A DNA stretch of 50,164 nt from Porogramme epimiltina (GCA_900155495.1 FTLJ01000496.1:1-50164), one strand, 5' to 3'; positions 21,941-34,097 are shown, counted from the first letter of the stretch. Numbers and translations: made by a program. The notes: generated from the letters alone by a model not told the origin.

Positions 21941-22978
21941 ATGGTTCGAGTGAACCGCAGTGCTCTTCGACAAGTCATCTCGTTCAAAGAGCATTCCACG
22001 ACGAGCAAGGCAATCAAGTCCCAGTGGCAAGACCTGAAGAGGTTCTGCAACTCCCGGCGACTGCTGCTCTCCGTAGCGCAAAACGCGTACGAAGCATGTG
22101 CGCCGACATCGGAAACGTGCGACAATCTCCACGAATCCGAAGAGCCGCCGCTCCTGCAGGACCCCGATCGCGCGCGCATCGTGTGCATCTCCGACAGCCA
22201 CAGCCGTCATGCTTGCCTCCCGCCGCTCCCCCTCGGCGATGTTCTTATCCACGCCGGGGACCTCACGGACTCTGGGACAGAGTCAGAACTTTACAGCGCC
22301 CTCGCATGGCTCAACGCCGCGCCGCACCCGCACAAGATCTTCATTGCCGGGAATCACGACGTAGGCCTCGCGAACCCGTCTATCTGCGCGGCCCTCCTCG
22401 CGCGCTTCCCCGCGCTCACCTATCTCCAAGACTCATCAAGCACCATCGCCGTCCGCGACCGTCTCCTCTCCATCTATGGCTCGCCGCGCACGCCCAGCCG
22501 TGGCCCGCATGGCGTCTTCCACTACGGGCCCTGGGAGGACCCGCGCTGGGACGCCTCAATCCCACCGTACACAGACGTGCTCGTCACGCACGGCCCGCCC
22601 GCGTTCCACCTCACAACCTACCCTGGCGGTTCTGGAGAGGGCGTTGGCTGCCCCGCGCTCCTCCGCGCGCTCTGGGACGCTCGCCCCCGCCCCCGCCTGC
22701 ACATCTTCGGGCACGTGCACCGTGGCCGCGGGGTCCGCGCGGTGCGCTGGTGCGCCGCTCAAGCCGTTTACGAGGCTGTGTGCGCGGATGAGCGTGGGTG
22801 GGCTGCCGCGCTGTGGCTTGTCGGCGTCGCGGTGAATGCGGCGATGCGCGCGCGGCCGCACGGGGATGCGGCTGGGGACGCGGCGAGTACGACGATGCTG
22901 GTGAACGCGGCGTGCAAGTGGCGCGACCGTCCGCGGGGCGCGATCGTGGTGGATGTGCCGCTTCCTGAGCGGCCTTGA
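21941..22978 (+). CDS. Calcineurin-like metallophosphoesterase (MPPED/UPF0046-like)
   Basis: A single uninterrupted 345-aa frame from the ATG at 21941. The five metallophosphoesterase blocks are in order: VCISDSHSRH (metal Asp and His), LIHAGDLTDSG (Asp), IAGNHDVG (Asn/His), LVTHGPP (His) and HIFGHVHRGRG (GHxH). These bind two metal ions for phosphoester hydrolysis. The compact layout, with GDLTDSGTESELYSALAWL between blocks 2 and 3, resembles the MPPED1/2 class found widely in fungi; the substrate is not known. Residues 1-70, before the DPDRARIVCISDSHS start of the domain, are family-poor, so part of this could be leader if a later start or an upstream intron is used. Codon third positions are strongly G/C. 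Probably cytosolic. Confidence 0.88.
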   Translation: MVRVNRSALRQVISFKEHSTTSKAIKSQWQDLKRFCNSRRLLLSVAQNAYEACAPTSETCDNLHESEEPPLLQDPDRARIVCISDSHSRHACLPPLPLGDVLIHAGDLTDSGTESELYSALAWLNAAPHPHKIFIAGNHDVGLANPSICAALLARFPALTYLQDSSSTIAVRDRLLSIYGSPRTPSRGPHGVFHYGPWEDPRWDASIPPYTDVLVTHGPPAFHLTTYPGGSGEGVGCPALLRALWDARPRPRLHIFGHVHRGRGVRAVRWCAAQAVYEAVCADERGWAAALWLVGVAVNAAMRARPHGDAAGDAASTTMLVNAACKWRDRPRGAIVVDVPLPERP

Positions 22979-24260
22979 CGTTTGTTTCCGTGGACCGTAC
23001 ATGCCAGGCAATCTGTAGACTAGATGGATCTGTAGCTCCCAGGCCTCCCCTGTGTATCGAGTAGTTTTACCTGATCGATCTTGGTGATAGTTCGTACTTG
23101 GCGCGGGACGCTACCGAGACCCTAAGAAGATATAGCACAGCACAAGGGCTCGGGGTTGACTGGTAGGCTTCGGGGGTGGCTCCTAGGACTCGGGGCGCGT
23201 GTCCTGAACGTGGGCCTGGCCTTGCGGCCAGAAGCGTGCGCGGCCTCTTCGCCTTCACGTCAATGGCGCTTGCTTGACTGTGCCCGTAGCGTGCTTCTCC
23301 ATGGAGTCAAAGCGGAGTTGCGGCCACCGCAGGGGTTTCACGAACGACAGGCCAGGAGCGTAGACGTGGTCGATTCCCAGCGCGGCCTTGCACAGGCGAC
23401 AGCTGGCTAGAGGGGTGGCTTCTCTAGCGCGCCGCCGGCCTGTTTCACGGCTGCTCGAGAAGACGGCCTTCCATGGGGGTCTTTTCGTAACTCGAATTCG
23501 ATCGGGCACTACTGCGCGCGCAGCGCAACGACCCTACTATGCATGCGCGGCTTCGCGCCTCGAAATCGCTGCGAGCCTTCGCACCATCCTTCGCGAGCGA
23601 CGTCCACCACCACCGCCCGGTCAGCTGCTGCATTGCAGGAATGTCCCCGTGCGCCACGTGCTGGGCCTATCCATCGCGAGCAACTCCCTCTCCATCGTAG
23701 TTGGGTGCACGCGTCGCGAACCGCCGTCTCCGTCTCATAGTACATCTGACCGCCGCTCGCGATTGTGGCAGGTTGCCTGCGTCTCGAGTCTCGACCGCAC
23801 CAGGTTGCCAGGACCCTGGGGAGCGTCTCGCGCGGACCCGCGCGGGGGCTGCGTGGCTTCGCGGGAATCAATCGATGTCAAACGGAGATGGGGTCAACGA
23901 GGACGCGTTAGATAGATAGATACAGTGGGAGCCGAGGCAAGTGCTACTAATGCAAAGACACCGGGTAGGGTATGATGGAGAGCGAGGGGGTGCCGAAGGT
24001 ATCTATAAACGCGAGGCTATGTACGTGTACGAGGCGGCTCCACGAGGAGCACTATGGATACAGTGGGGATATACCAGAGAGGGAGACAGAGCGGAGAAAC
24101 GTATTGGCTACAACGAACAAACGAGACGATTAACTCCCCAAAGCGAGACGGGAGCCACAAGGATGTAGGGGTACACAAGAACGTTAACGGAGACCTAACG
24201 GAGACCGACCGAGACAGAATCCATGCTTTTCCCACCGCACTTACCGCGAGCGCCGCGCGC
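22979..24260. other. Intergenic region
   Basis: About 1.3 kb between the converging metallophosphoesterase and HMG-box genes. Two minus-strand frames (23255-23509 and 23509-23871) have somewhat protein-like composition, for example CRLCKAALGIDHVYAPG, but no start, splice pattern or family could be established. Confidence 0.4.
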
Positions 24261-25940
24261 TCAGAAGACAGGCTCCTGCGCGTAGTAGCCGTACCCGGCC
24301 GCGCTGACCTCGACGGCGCTCATGTCGATGTCCATCCCATACACGTCAAAGGACGCCTGTGCTTCAAGGTACCCGTCGCCGAAGTCGAGGGCGTGCTTGC
24401 CATCCTCGGGCTCCGCGTGCACCCACGCGTCAAACGCATCGGGCGGCGGCGCATGGGCGTGGAGCGGTTGCGGCGCGCACACCATGGGGCCCACGGTGCT
24501 CGGACCAGACATGGGGAGCGACGCGTCCGAGTGGGTCGGCGAACCGGACACAGTGCTCGGCGGGCCGCTCTCGACGATAGGCCATGGTGCATGTGGGTCG
24601 ACGCTGTCGTACGGTGTGCCGTGGGAGTAGCTGGACTCGGTGGGTGCTGGCGTCGGGCTGAACTGGAAGCTATCGAGCGGGCCGATGTTGAGGTGGAGCG
24701 GGAGCGGGGCCTGTGCGTCGGGTGCGACGTAGCCCTGCATGCTCAGCGCCGGGTTGTAAGCGGGCTGCGCGACTGGTGCGTCGTCCTTGAACGCGTTCGT
24801 CCAGCCCGGCTGGAAGATGCTCGCGTCCGTGACCTCGGGAAGGGGCGACCAGTCCTGCTGCAGCTGCCACCCACCACCGTACTGGCCGTGGGCGTGCGAG
24901 TCCAGGGGGGCGTCCCACATGCGCTCCGATGGGATCGGCTGGACGCTTGACGCGCGGCGCATCCCCAGGTACGCGCGCTGGCGGGCGATGTTGCTGACGG
25001 GGGAAGGCGCGCGGGAGCCGTGCGCGCTAGGGCCACCCATCGCATAGCCGGGGTGGAACATCCCGCCCGCGACGTCGCCGTATTGTGGAGTGGGTTGGAC
25101 GAGGAACGGGAGCGTTGGGAGGGCGATGGGGTGCGCGGCGTTGTAGAGCATCGAAGGGGGCGGCACGGACGACGAGCGGCGTTGCATGTACAGCGGCACT
25201 TGAGGCTGTGCATATCCCGGGAAGACCATGGGTTCGACGCTGTCGGAGCGGGACTCCAACGCTCGGGCGAGCTCGATCTGGCGCACCGCCTCGGCGAGCT
25301 CCTCGCCCTTCTTGCCTTCGAGCAGGAGCTGCGCGACGACCTCGCAGCGCTCTTCATCCGCAGGCTGCGCGGGCAGCTTCTCCTTGCGCTTGTTGTCAGC
25401 GACGGGCGCGACCTTGCTCACACCACCGTTGGCGTTCCCCTTGTTCTTGTTCTTGTTGTGCACGGGGCGGAAGCGGTAGTTCGGGTACCGCTCACGGTGG
25501 GCGGCCTTGGCCTTCTTCGCCTGGTTCTCCCAGATCTTCTTCTGGTCGAGAGGGAGCGCACGCCAGCAGTTGCCGATGATCTTGGACAACGAGCCGTGGT
25601 TGGTCTCGATCGAGCCCGGGACGTGCTTTTGGCGGACGAAATTGGCACGGAAGAGCATGAAGGCGTTCGGTGGACGGGGGATATAGCCTTGGGAGAGACG
25701 CTTCCCTGGGGGCAGGCGGCGGCGAGTGGGGGCGGATGGGGCGTCGATGGGCGGGAAAAGGGAAGAGATCGGCGAAGGCGGCATGGTCTCGGTGAGGTCG
25801 TCGTCGGCCTCGACGTAGGTGCCAGGCGTGACGTTGGGGGCAAAGGTAAGGGCGCGGGGGGAGAGGGACGCGTTCACGCCATAGTTTCCAGGCTTGACCT
25901 GAGTCAGACCTGAGGAATGATGGTCATTCGACCTGTGCAT
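24261..25940 (-). CDS. HMG-box transcription factor (MATA/SOX-type HMG)
   Basis: One uninterrupted frame of 559 aa from the ATG at 25940. The HMG box (about 88-157) starts YIPRPPNAFMLFRANFVRQK and continues through SLSKIIGNCWRALP, then KKIWENQAKKAKAAHRERYP and YRFRP. PPNAFMLFR and the single box are typical of sequence-specific (MATA_HMG/SOX) proteins rather than HMGB chromatin proteins. A basic Asn/Lys-rich stretch (NKNKNKGNANGG) follows, probably part of the nuclear localisation region. A short helix with acidic and basic residues (about 190-225) comes next, then a long Pro/Ser/Gly-rich tail likely to act in transactivation. Agaricomycete HMG factors of this kind act in mating, dikaryon and fruiting programmes; which one this is cannot be told here. 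The frame stays open upstream to 26057 without another ATG. An intron in the 5' leader is possible. Confidence 0.9.
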   Translation of the reverse strand: MHRSNDHHSSGLTQVKPGNYGVNASLSPRALTFAPNVTPGTYVEADDDLTETMPPSPISSLFPPIDAPSAPTRRRLPPGKRLSQGYIPRPPNAFMLFRANFVRQKHVPGSIETNHGSLSKIIGNCWRALPLDQKKIWENQAKKAKAAHRERYPNYRFRPVHNKNKNKGNANGGVSKVAPVADNKRKEKLPAQPADEERCEVVAQLLLEGKKGEELAEAVRQIELARALESRSDSVEPMVFPGYAQPQVPLYMQRRSSSVPPPSMLYNAAHPIALPTLPFLVQPTPQYGDVAGGMFHPGYAMGGPSAHGSRAPSPVSNIARQRAYLGMRRASSVQPIPSERMWDAPLDSHAHGQYGGGWQLQQDWSPLPEVTDASIFQPGWTNAFKDDAPVAQPAYNPALSMQGYVAPDAQAPLPLHLNIGPLDSFQFSPTPAPTESSYSHGTPYDSVDPHAPWPIVESGPPSTVSGSPTHSDASLPMSGPSTVGPMVCAPQPLHAHAPPPDAFDAWVHAEPEDGKHALDFGDGYLEAQASFDVYGMDIDMSAVEVSAAGYGYYAQEPVF

Positions 25941-27273
25941 GGATGAAGGGAGACGTGGAAGAGAACACACCTTTGGCCACCGAGGACCTTCTGCGTTGGA
26001 TGAGGGTGGATCGTGCGGAAGGCATGTCTGGGCCGGTTCCCAAAACGAGGCAGACAAAAGGGAGGGAGAACGCGGGGGACAAGCTATTGTTCTCGCTCTT
26101 TAAATGACGACCTCAAGGTGGACATCAGAGCCCTCTCGCCGCCCTCCCAGGACCCGGGCGCGGTCCCATCGCCGTCAGATCTTTTTTGCCGAGCGCCCAC
26201 ATCCGGCGATGCCACCCGTCCCTCACCGCCCCCCGTCATGATATGGCCCCTCTCGCCGCCTACGAGCCTCCCTCGCCGCCACCAGCAGCTTGTACATTGC
26301 ACGAACTGCCCCGCACCTCTCCACCGTACGCCTGAACAGCGCACTCGCTCTGGACGGCGCTCCCTCTGGGGTCCTGGAGCGTCCGACGCGCCATCAGACC
26401 CAACTAGTGTGTTCCCCTTGTGCACTAATATGGCAGTCAGTTTGTCCTGTCCTGTCTGGGCAGCTGAGAACATCTGCGTCAACGTGGACCCAACCTTCCG
26501 TGGCCGCTCTTCCTGAGAACTCGATTTGCCGATGACGGCGCGCGCCCACGGGACTCCCTCCGTCCGGCTTTTCGCATGCGAGACGAGCTCGGGGTGCATT
26601 TCACTCCAGCCTGCCTGCCCTGCCCCATCGGAACAGTGGCGCCCTGTGTGTCAAGTGGGGTGTGCAAGTACCCCGTCGGACGTAAAGGGGGACCTACCAC
26701 TGATAGAATTCCTTATTGGGTTTGCACGGGAAACCCTCTGGGACGGGCGCGGAGACGTGCGGAGACGGCGGGCGTGTTCGTTCTCACGCCGACCTTCATC
26801 CCGTCCACATGTCATGGAAGTTCCCCCCTAGGTTCTCGGTCCTGGGCCGATCGACCCGGCGGAGGGTTCCGCTCATGTTTACATACGTGCCGCCCGCGAA
26901 CGGAGCAAGCCCAGCTTTCGCGACGGAATGCCCTTTGAGTCTCCCTTCCATCGTCTCCGTATCAAATCCTCATAATTTGCGAAGGTCCCCCTTCTGATCA
27001 TGCAGTTGCTCCGCTGTGGGTCCTCATCAGCTTTCCAGAGCTTCTCCCAACGCTCAGCCAAGGTTCCTAGACGCACATCTCCACGTGGCCCCCCATCCGC
27101 GTTTCAGCACCAGACTGCGAACACAACCCCAAGGTATTCAGACGCTCACGACCGTAGCGGCAGTGGTCTGGCAGACACACCGAGATAGGGCATTTGCCGA
27201 CGCGAAGTCATCCCGTCCCACAGGTCTGATATAGCACTTGCGAGCACCCCCCCATAAGGAAAGCCTTGTCGTT

Positions 27274-27295
27274 CCCCCGCCCCCCTCCCCTCCCC
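27274..27295 (-). other. G-quadruplex motif
   Basis: On the minus strand four G-runs of 4, 4, 6 and 5 are separated by single bases; the plus strand reads C5-G-C6-T-C4-T-C4. Single-base loops favour a very stable parallel quadruplex. It lies about 1.3 kb upstream of the HMG-box gene, on its coding strand. Confidence 0.75.
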
Positions 27296-29793
27296 GGCCG
27301 CCCGGGTCGACTCCTAGGCCCCGATCGTGCGCCCCCCGCAAGCTCGCGGCGCGCGCGCTCCACCGCCCGCCCCCGCCTGGCCAGTGGTGCGCGCACGGCG
27401 GCGACGCATCTGTTCGGCTCGCGCCGCGCGTCGGCTGGATACGACGCTGTTGTCCGCACGCACCTGTACCTGCATCTGGGTGGGCTCTACTCCCGAATCT
27501 GCAGGTGTTGTGCCACCCGCCCTGGTCGTCGACATCCCAACACCGCTAGTGCGGGTCGTGCGGGGATCGCGCTGGGGCTCGTGCGGTGACCTGGGGACGT
27601 GAAACGTTGTGAGCGAGGTCGGGCGAGCATTGGGGTGCCACCAACCACCTGTTGGAAGCCGTGATTGTTGGACGCGTATGGTATGTCGGGGCCTCGGGCC
27701 TCGGTTGACGACGGGCGAATGACCTCCGAGTTCTTAGCGATGCCTGTACATTCGGACATCCGTTAGAGTGTGAGCAGAGATCTCAGGTCGTGCCACTTAC
27801 TTCATCCGTGTTTGGTGTGGTGGGAGCACGTCAGAAGGGACGCTGTACGTTCTTGAAACGCTCCTGGCGGTGAGTGTACGCCGAACTTGCCGCGAGCCCC
27901 TAGGTAATGTACAGGTCCACGTCAGTTAGCTCTTCGTTTCGATTGCAAGAATCAAGGCTACGTCGACGTACCCCGCTGAGACACCGCAAATGACTCCCGG
28001 TACACGATGAATGACGTCCTGCCGTCCATGCAGTGCCTCAGATGCATCTTCCTCAGGAATATCGAGCACTGCGATGCACCGAGACAGCCGCTCGACGTAC
28101 ACGTGTGCTGCAGAGGCCGCCTATGCGAGCAATAGAGATATGGTCATCGGACGTGCGGCCGTCGGCTGGCGGTGTCCGATATACTTTATCACGCAGCGCG
28201 CCTGGCCACAGGCTACATTGCATCCACACGAGGCGGTGGTTGCGCTAGGCTGCCAGGAGCGCACGCGGTGGCGTGACTTCCAGACCCTGTGAACACCGGA
28301 CTTTTGACCCGACAGCACATCCTCCACTACAGGTGCGCGTCCAGCGCACTTGATGAGATGAGCTCGTCAGGCTGGGGGCTGTGCAGGGTTTCCGAGACGT
28401 GGTAGATACTAAGATACGAATGTCCTCGGACCCGGTTTCCAGGACGTTGGTGGCAGCTGCGTTAGGGGCTCCATGCTCCGAGTAGTGTTGGCCGGGGAGC
28501 CGTTGCCGCACTGTCAGAAAGTCTATCAGCGATCGCCTTCATGTGTGGGTACGTAGGTCACCCTGCAGCAGTAGCTTACCGCATACTGCGCAATGACAGC
28601 GATAGTTTGAGCATCAACGAAGGCCAAGGTCGAGCACAGACCCGCCACCGACGAGCACAGGTGACCTTGTTCGGAGCGCCCGGGTATCACCTCGTGCAGC
28701 CATCGAACGGGCACCGGCATCCGGAGCGCTGGCCCCGTACCGGATCAGACCAGCCACGAGCCTTGGCGGACGTGTTTACAGCCGGACGTTTGACAGTTCG
28801 GCGTCGAGGTACCTACTCCTCGGCGGTACAAGATCCGGGATGCATGCTTGCCGCCTGCGCCGAGTATACGATGTCCAGCGTACTTTCAACTTTCAACTAG
28901 GCCAGGTTGTCTTAAGCCCATAGTGGCGCAAAACGCTCCCCACCAGCGTGCTGTCTTCAGCCTTCGGGGAATGCGTTCTTTGAACACGTCCTCCATTAGT
29001 TGTGAGGTCGAGAATATCACTAATGGAAGCGCACTTACTCGCATCTAACCTTCACTTCCGTAAAGGGATCGTGCCTTGCCGTTCATTGAAGCTAGAGCTA
29101 ATCACGAGGGTCGGTGCTTGCCGCATATGCGACAGGATGAACGGAAGGCATGTCGCAGCGGACGCCGGAGATGGAAAATGCTCAGGCCCGCGCGGCGAGT
29201 AGCCATATTAATGGCTCACGGGTACCTGTGCGTCTGACAAAGAATGGGGGCCGATGATGAGATCAGAGAGATAGATTGAGAGTGTAATCTAAACTGGATA
29301 ACTCACCGTTGAATATGCCGTAAATCACACTCAAGTCATCAGCATCCGGGGGCGGCTGACAAGCTTCAACGCGGAACGCGTAAGCGTCGCATTGAGCAGC
29401 TCGCTGTTATCGCTCACTGAGTATATGGCGTTCAAAAAGGTCCGCTCCGGGCGCACCTCGAACACAAACTTGAGGGGTAAGCTACATCCGCGAGGAGCGT
29501 AAGTATAAATGGAGCCTTGCTATGAGGGAGAGGGTGATACCGGGATCTCCGCCGTTTCTCTTCAGTGCGCAGAGTAAGTTTGACCGCGGGAGGGCGTGTT
29601 TCGGCAACAGTTCATTGATACGGGACGGAAGAAACTCGGAGCGAGGAGGCGTGGCGGAGTGAAGCATTGCTGGGTAGTGGAAGCATAATCAGAATATTGA
29701 AAGGAACTTCTGTCGCCGAGCTTAGCGGAAAGCATATTATACCGATCTCCTCTCGGGGAGGCTATTATTGTCCTCCCCGACGCGCCGGAGTGG

Positions 29794-29833
29794 CCAGTGT
29801 ATTGAGGAGGTGCCCAGTGTATTGAGGAGGTGC
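29794..29833 (+). repeat. 20-bp perfect direct repeat, two copies
   Basis: CCAGTGTATTGAGGAGGTGC occurs twice in immediate tandem (29794-29813 and 29814-29833), within the gene-poor region. It looks like a simple local duplication and no function is evident. Confidence 0.9.
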
Positions 29834-30712
29834 ATATATGCGCTCATATCGCAGACGGCTAGGTCGAGGACAGCTGATCACCATGCATTGGGCTTGTCGT
29901 CCACACGCAACGCCATGGAGCACGTCTTTACAGCGTCGCATAGTTCCAAGCACCTGGGCGGTTTTGATCTTCGAAATGCCACGGTTGGACAACGATAATG
30001 GAGGCGGGCCAGAAATGCTCACCAGACTGGATCTTTTCTCTATGCACACCATCCCATTGACGCGAACAAACCAGGCCTCAGGAGTGCAGGATAGGGTGCT
30101 ATGCATTGCAAAAGGACATGAAGACTTTGATCAAGTAGGGCGACAGACAATATACACACTTACCCCGGAGGCTTCACGACAGAACCATCTCCCTCTCACC
30201 TTAGGCCGCCCAAATCCTCTTCCCGCATCTCCGTAAGGGCTTTCAAATAGATTTGACGCAGATTAGCTTACGTGTCGTCTTGAGTTCTTATACTTCACTT
30301 CTTCAAACAAGCTCTATTGCGCCAGCAAGGCCGGGGGGGCATCGTCTCTTCGCGGGTTGTGACCAGCTATCGCTAGACGTCTAATGGGCTTATGGGCCAG
30401 AGATTTGCTTTAGAGATCATTTATGGCGTCACTATATATGGATTGAAGCTATGAAACTGCAAGGAGCGAGGTACAAGCGTGGCAAGTGGTATAGTCGAGC
30501 GGAGTAAGGACAGTGGAAAGGCGTCTCGGGCGCTAACTAGTACAAGCAGTGACATCATAATATATATACGACGGGTAAATCGTCCCTTTCCGGAGAACAC
30601 GACGCAAGTCGACCCGTTCTGTACGTATGCATGCCAATATGACAGTGAAGTACAAGACCTTCAAGAATACCCGAGAGAATCACATGTGGAGCAACGGAGG
30701 GAACGTGTTCGG

Positions 30713-32874
30713 TCATTGGCTGGTTGAACTTGTTGAACTCGACGGCACGACCACCGAGAGCAGCTTCTCGAAGTCAGGCGTACCCAGCCCGGTGACCTAT
30801 AGGTAAGAGATACCTCAGTGTGTGATGCCAGCATATGGTGCGAAACATGCACATACCGGGTCCCATCCCGTCGCCGCCGGGAACCCATCTGTCCCGCACC
30901 CGGGGTTCGACCCGTGCGTCACATCATTCAGCGCCGCTGTGGCGTTCGAATACAACAGAGGGTTCAAGAATCCGAGAGGACTCTTGCCCGCACCAAGGCG
31001 GCGGTCGTTGAGAAGCGCGACGATACTGGCGAATGTCGGCGCGCTCGCGCTCGTACCCTGAACGGATTGGGCTTGTCCGGCGACTTGAACTAAGAAATTC
31101 ACGCCTTGTGTGGATACGTCCGGGTATGCACGCCCGGACGCGTTGAACAATCCCTTATTCGTATCCCCGATGGCCTTGATGTACTCCGATACGGCTGCGG
31201 ATTGGTAGCTGGGCTGAGTGAATAGGTTCGAAAATCCGCCTGCAGAGAAGCTCGCAGCGACTTCGGGGTTGCCCTGGGTGGACCCGACTGAGGTCACGCT
31301 GAGAAGAAAGTTACGCGTGAGTGGGTGCGGGATCCGAGTGGCACGAGCAGATACTCACTAGGGACAACTAGACGGGAACGTGGGGACAAACGGGTCCCCC
31401 TTCTCGCATGTGCCGCTCGCCTGAGAGCCTTCGACACCGCCGTCGCCCGAAGAGAAGATAACAGACGTTCCCAGAGCCCCAAGCGCCATATACATGTTGC
31501 ATAGGGATCTGTGCAGCTTTGAGATAAGTTGCCCATTGCCTACATGGGGAACAAGTCAGCTTACTTAGTCATCTCGGGAGCCTGTTCAGCAAGGAACGTC
31601 TCGTCGAAGCCATAGCTCGTCGAGAGCACAAGCGGCGGTTTTTGAGTGCTGTTGAGGAGGTCATTGATGATGTCGAAGAAGCCACTGAAATAGTCGTCCT
31701 GGTTCTCACTCCCGACGGTGATGAACGTCGTCGGCACATTCGTAGCGAGCCCCACTGTGTACTGAATATCGAGGCTCTACAAGCACCGGCGAGTGCCCGG
31801 TTAGCTAAACCTACAGAGAGCTACGCTAGTAAACCGTACCGCTTCAGTTGTTCCCGTACCATTGTTTGTGCCGCCATCAATAGCCGTTACATCGAACAGA
31901 GTGGGGTCGGTGATGTCAGGGCGCTCCTGCGAAAGGAACGTCTGAGAGTAACGTCAGCACGTCAACAATGACACCCTTGTGGGTAAGGGCATAAATGAGC
32001 AGGCAGTGTACCTTCAAATCTTCAGCGTTGGCCACTTCCTGAAGGAATCCAGTAACGCTGAGATTCCCAGATACGCTCGCGGGGGTGGTTGGAATCTTGT
32101 AGAGATCTTGAAGGCATTTAGGGACAATGAGTTGTGAGCAATTGGCTGGATTTTGTCTCTTAAAATAAGCCCGTTGCGACAGTGGCTTGTTTAGAACGGC
32201 TTTCACAGTGATCTTGTGGGCGGGAGGTGGGATGAACCTGCACAAGGACATCAGATAAAACCATGAGATTTCTCGAAAGGAGGTCTTACTGAGTCGTAGG
32301 GTAAACGAAGCTCACGTGATCGTTGAGGTCAGCAGGGAGGGAGTACGACATTGTGCGCAAGAGAGTTGTATTCGAACCATCGTGCACGTATGCACTGTAG
32401 TTAGCGTGGAGCAGCTTGTTAGCCTGTTCGACGGTGTCGATCTGGACGGTGACTATGCCCCCAAGTAGTGATGTCGAGTTAGGTCGAAGGCCATTGTTGT
32501 TGAGCCAGTCATTCACTGCTTGCATACTCTCTGCGCTCGGAGATATGAGCTTTTCTATCTGTAAAAGGGAGCTTTGTTAAGGTGGACCTGACACGGGTTT
32601 TTCTAAGACTTACGTCAGACTTGGATAGATGTTGACCATACTGGGGGCTGTTGGGGTCACTGACATCTGTAAGCGCAAGTTCGAGGCTCGAGATATTGGT
32701 TTGAGGGAGGCCAATTATCAAGTGTATCCCGGGTGGAAGCGGGACTCCGTGTTCTCTCCTAGAGAAGCCAAGCGGGAGGCCTCCGATGCTTCTCTGGACG
32801 AGAGGGGAACCGAAGTGAGGTCTCCCGAGCGCGAAGGGGAGGAGAGAGAGTGCAAGCAGGCCGGCTGCAACCAT
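30713..32874 (-). CDS. S53 sedolisin / tripeptidyl-peptidase, paralogue 4
   Basis: Eight exons on the minus strand with the same seven intron positions as the three tandem copies at 7.4-16.7 kb. The ATG at 32874 opens a clear signal peptide (VAAGLLALSLLPFALG). The propeptide carries LPQTNISSLELALTDVSDP and ends SFVYPTTQ. The linker Cys pair is NCSQLIVPKCLQ. Catalytic residues are GTTEA-SLDIQY (Glu and Asp kept, Asn changed to Ser between them), SSGDGGVEG and GTSASAPTFAS. The calcium-site region is LNDVTHGSNPGC and the last exon reads VTGLGTPDFEKLL, with a Ser/Thr-rich tail. It is the most diverged of the four-gene subfamily, inverted and about 14 kb from the others. Expected to be a secreted acid peptidase. 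An AATAAAT element lies about 70 bases upstream of the start. Confidence 0.93.
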
Positions 32875-33882
32875 ACTGACTAAGGAGTGGATAGTTAGAG
32901 GGCCGAGAGCGTAGGGACTCACGAGGGGGGTAAAGCTTACGGCATTTATTGGCTCGTACGGGCCAGGCGTGATTGAGTTTAGACTGCATGCGCATCAATG
33001 CAGTGACCATAACGCCTGTCGTATACCTCTGATACTTGGAATGCATGACAGCCGCATCCTTTGTTGGCCGCCGCATATCTTTCAACCTAAGTACCGCAGG
33101 TACTTGTTAGATCCGGTGGTACGTTCAAATGGGCAGAGATAGTATATACCAAGCTCATGCCTAGTCGTAAACAGGTTATTCGGTTGAGCCTAAAGGGAGT
33201 CCGAGAATCATCCACCAGAAGACATACCGTGTTCATCAGCCAAAGCATTGTTGCATCATGTCGAGCGTGCAAGCTCCTACAATAGAATTGTAATTCTTGA
33301 GTACCCGGACAGGGATAAAAAGACGCTCACGTCAAGCGGGGTACCTTGGCCCAGCAACTAAGATGCTACGAGGAGGCATACTGGCGTATGCACCTGCGAC
33401 TTGGCCGCATACCCCATGAGAGCCAGTAGCTACCGTCAAGTGAGTAGTACGCTTGCACCTAGAGCGATGGTGTTGTCGAACATTTTGATTGTGCTGTGCG
33501 CAAATGCTGCAGGAAGCAGGGAACCCAGATGGGATTCGCTATGGTCCCTGCGGCGCCCTCGCCACATCGACGTACGAAACCATCGCCAGCGGGCGGCGGA
33601 CGCGCAAACATCGAAGATCTGTCGCCTGCCTCAGAAAGATGCGGGCAAACTTCATCGATGCTGTGGTCTCTTTGTCACCTACACTGCCCTGGCTTTCGCT
33701 TCCATTCGAGGGATTTCTTGCTATTGGCTCATCGCGAGCCAATTATACAGCTTTCACAGTTAAAGGGAGGCTTCGGAGGATGCAGTATACACATATGGTA
33801 TGTCTTAGCAACGGCGGGGGTGCTCCGGTCAATCAGGGGCGTGTGAATCTTTCGGCAGCCCATGTCTCGTGCGCGTGACCAG

Positions 33883-33899
33883 GTCGCGTCGCGTCGCGT
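33883..33899 (+). repeat. GTCGC pentamer repeat
   Basis: Three and a half copies of GTCGC in tandem, about 300 bases upstream of the fifth S53 gene. It is rich in CGCG and could be a factor-binding cluster or a simple microsatellite. Confidence 0.8.
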
Positions 33900-34097
33900 T
33901 CGGGCGTCTCAAACTTCCTCCTCAGTTTGTCCTCAAACACGTCCACACTCGCCGCAAGTGTACCCCTGAAGGTATGGGACGCTCTACTTGATACATCGGC
34001 GAGTATAGCCCTACGTTTGTCTAAACTGACTCGACTCCCATCAGTCTCACATCAACCAAGCCATGAAAACGGCCCTCTCACACCGTGTCCTACTACC

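Larger units (their letters stand above)
25941..30712. other. Long gene-poor region
   Basis: About 4.8 kb between the HMG-box gene and the fourth S53 gene. The part nearest the HMG gene (to about 27600) is C-rich on the plus strand and probably includes a long promoter or leader. It contains a strong G-quadruplex motif. Further right, many short frames show no family motif and stop often. One minus-strand stretch at 28561-28720 (LCSTLAFVDAQTIAVIAQYA) looks protein-like but cannot be extended. No terminal repeats, reverse transcriptase or transposase were recognised. Confidence 0.5.

Noticed and set aside
21718..22791. A 357-aa plus-strand frame overlapping the metallophosphoesterase
   Set aside because: The protein is Arg/Pro-rich with no family motif. 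The other plus-strand frame carries all five phosphoesterase blocks.
24720..25913. Long Arg/Pro-rich frames on both strands over the HMG-box gene
   Set aside because: These are shadows of a G/C-rich coding region. They have no motif, while the minus-strand frame has a clear HMG box.
30904..31240. GGTTCGA-type sequences resembling tRNA B boxes
   Set aside because: They fall inside S53 coding sequence and no matching A box or cloverleaf could be drawn.
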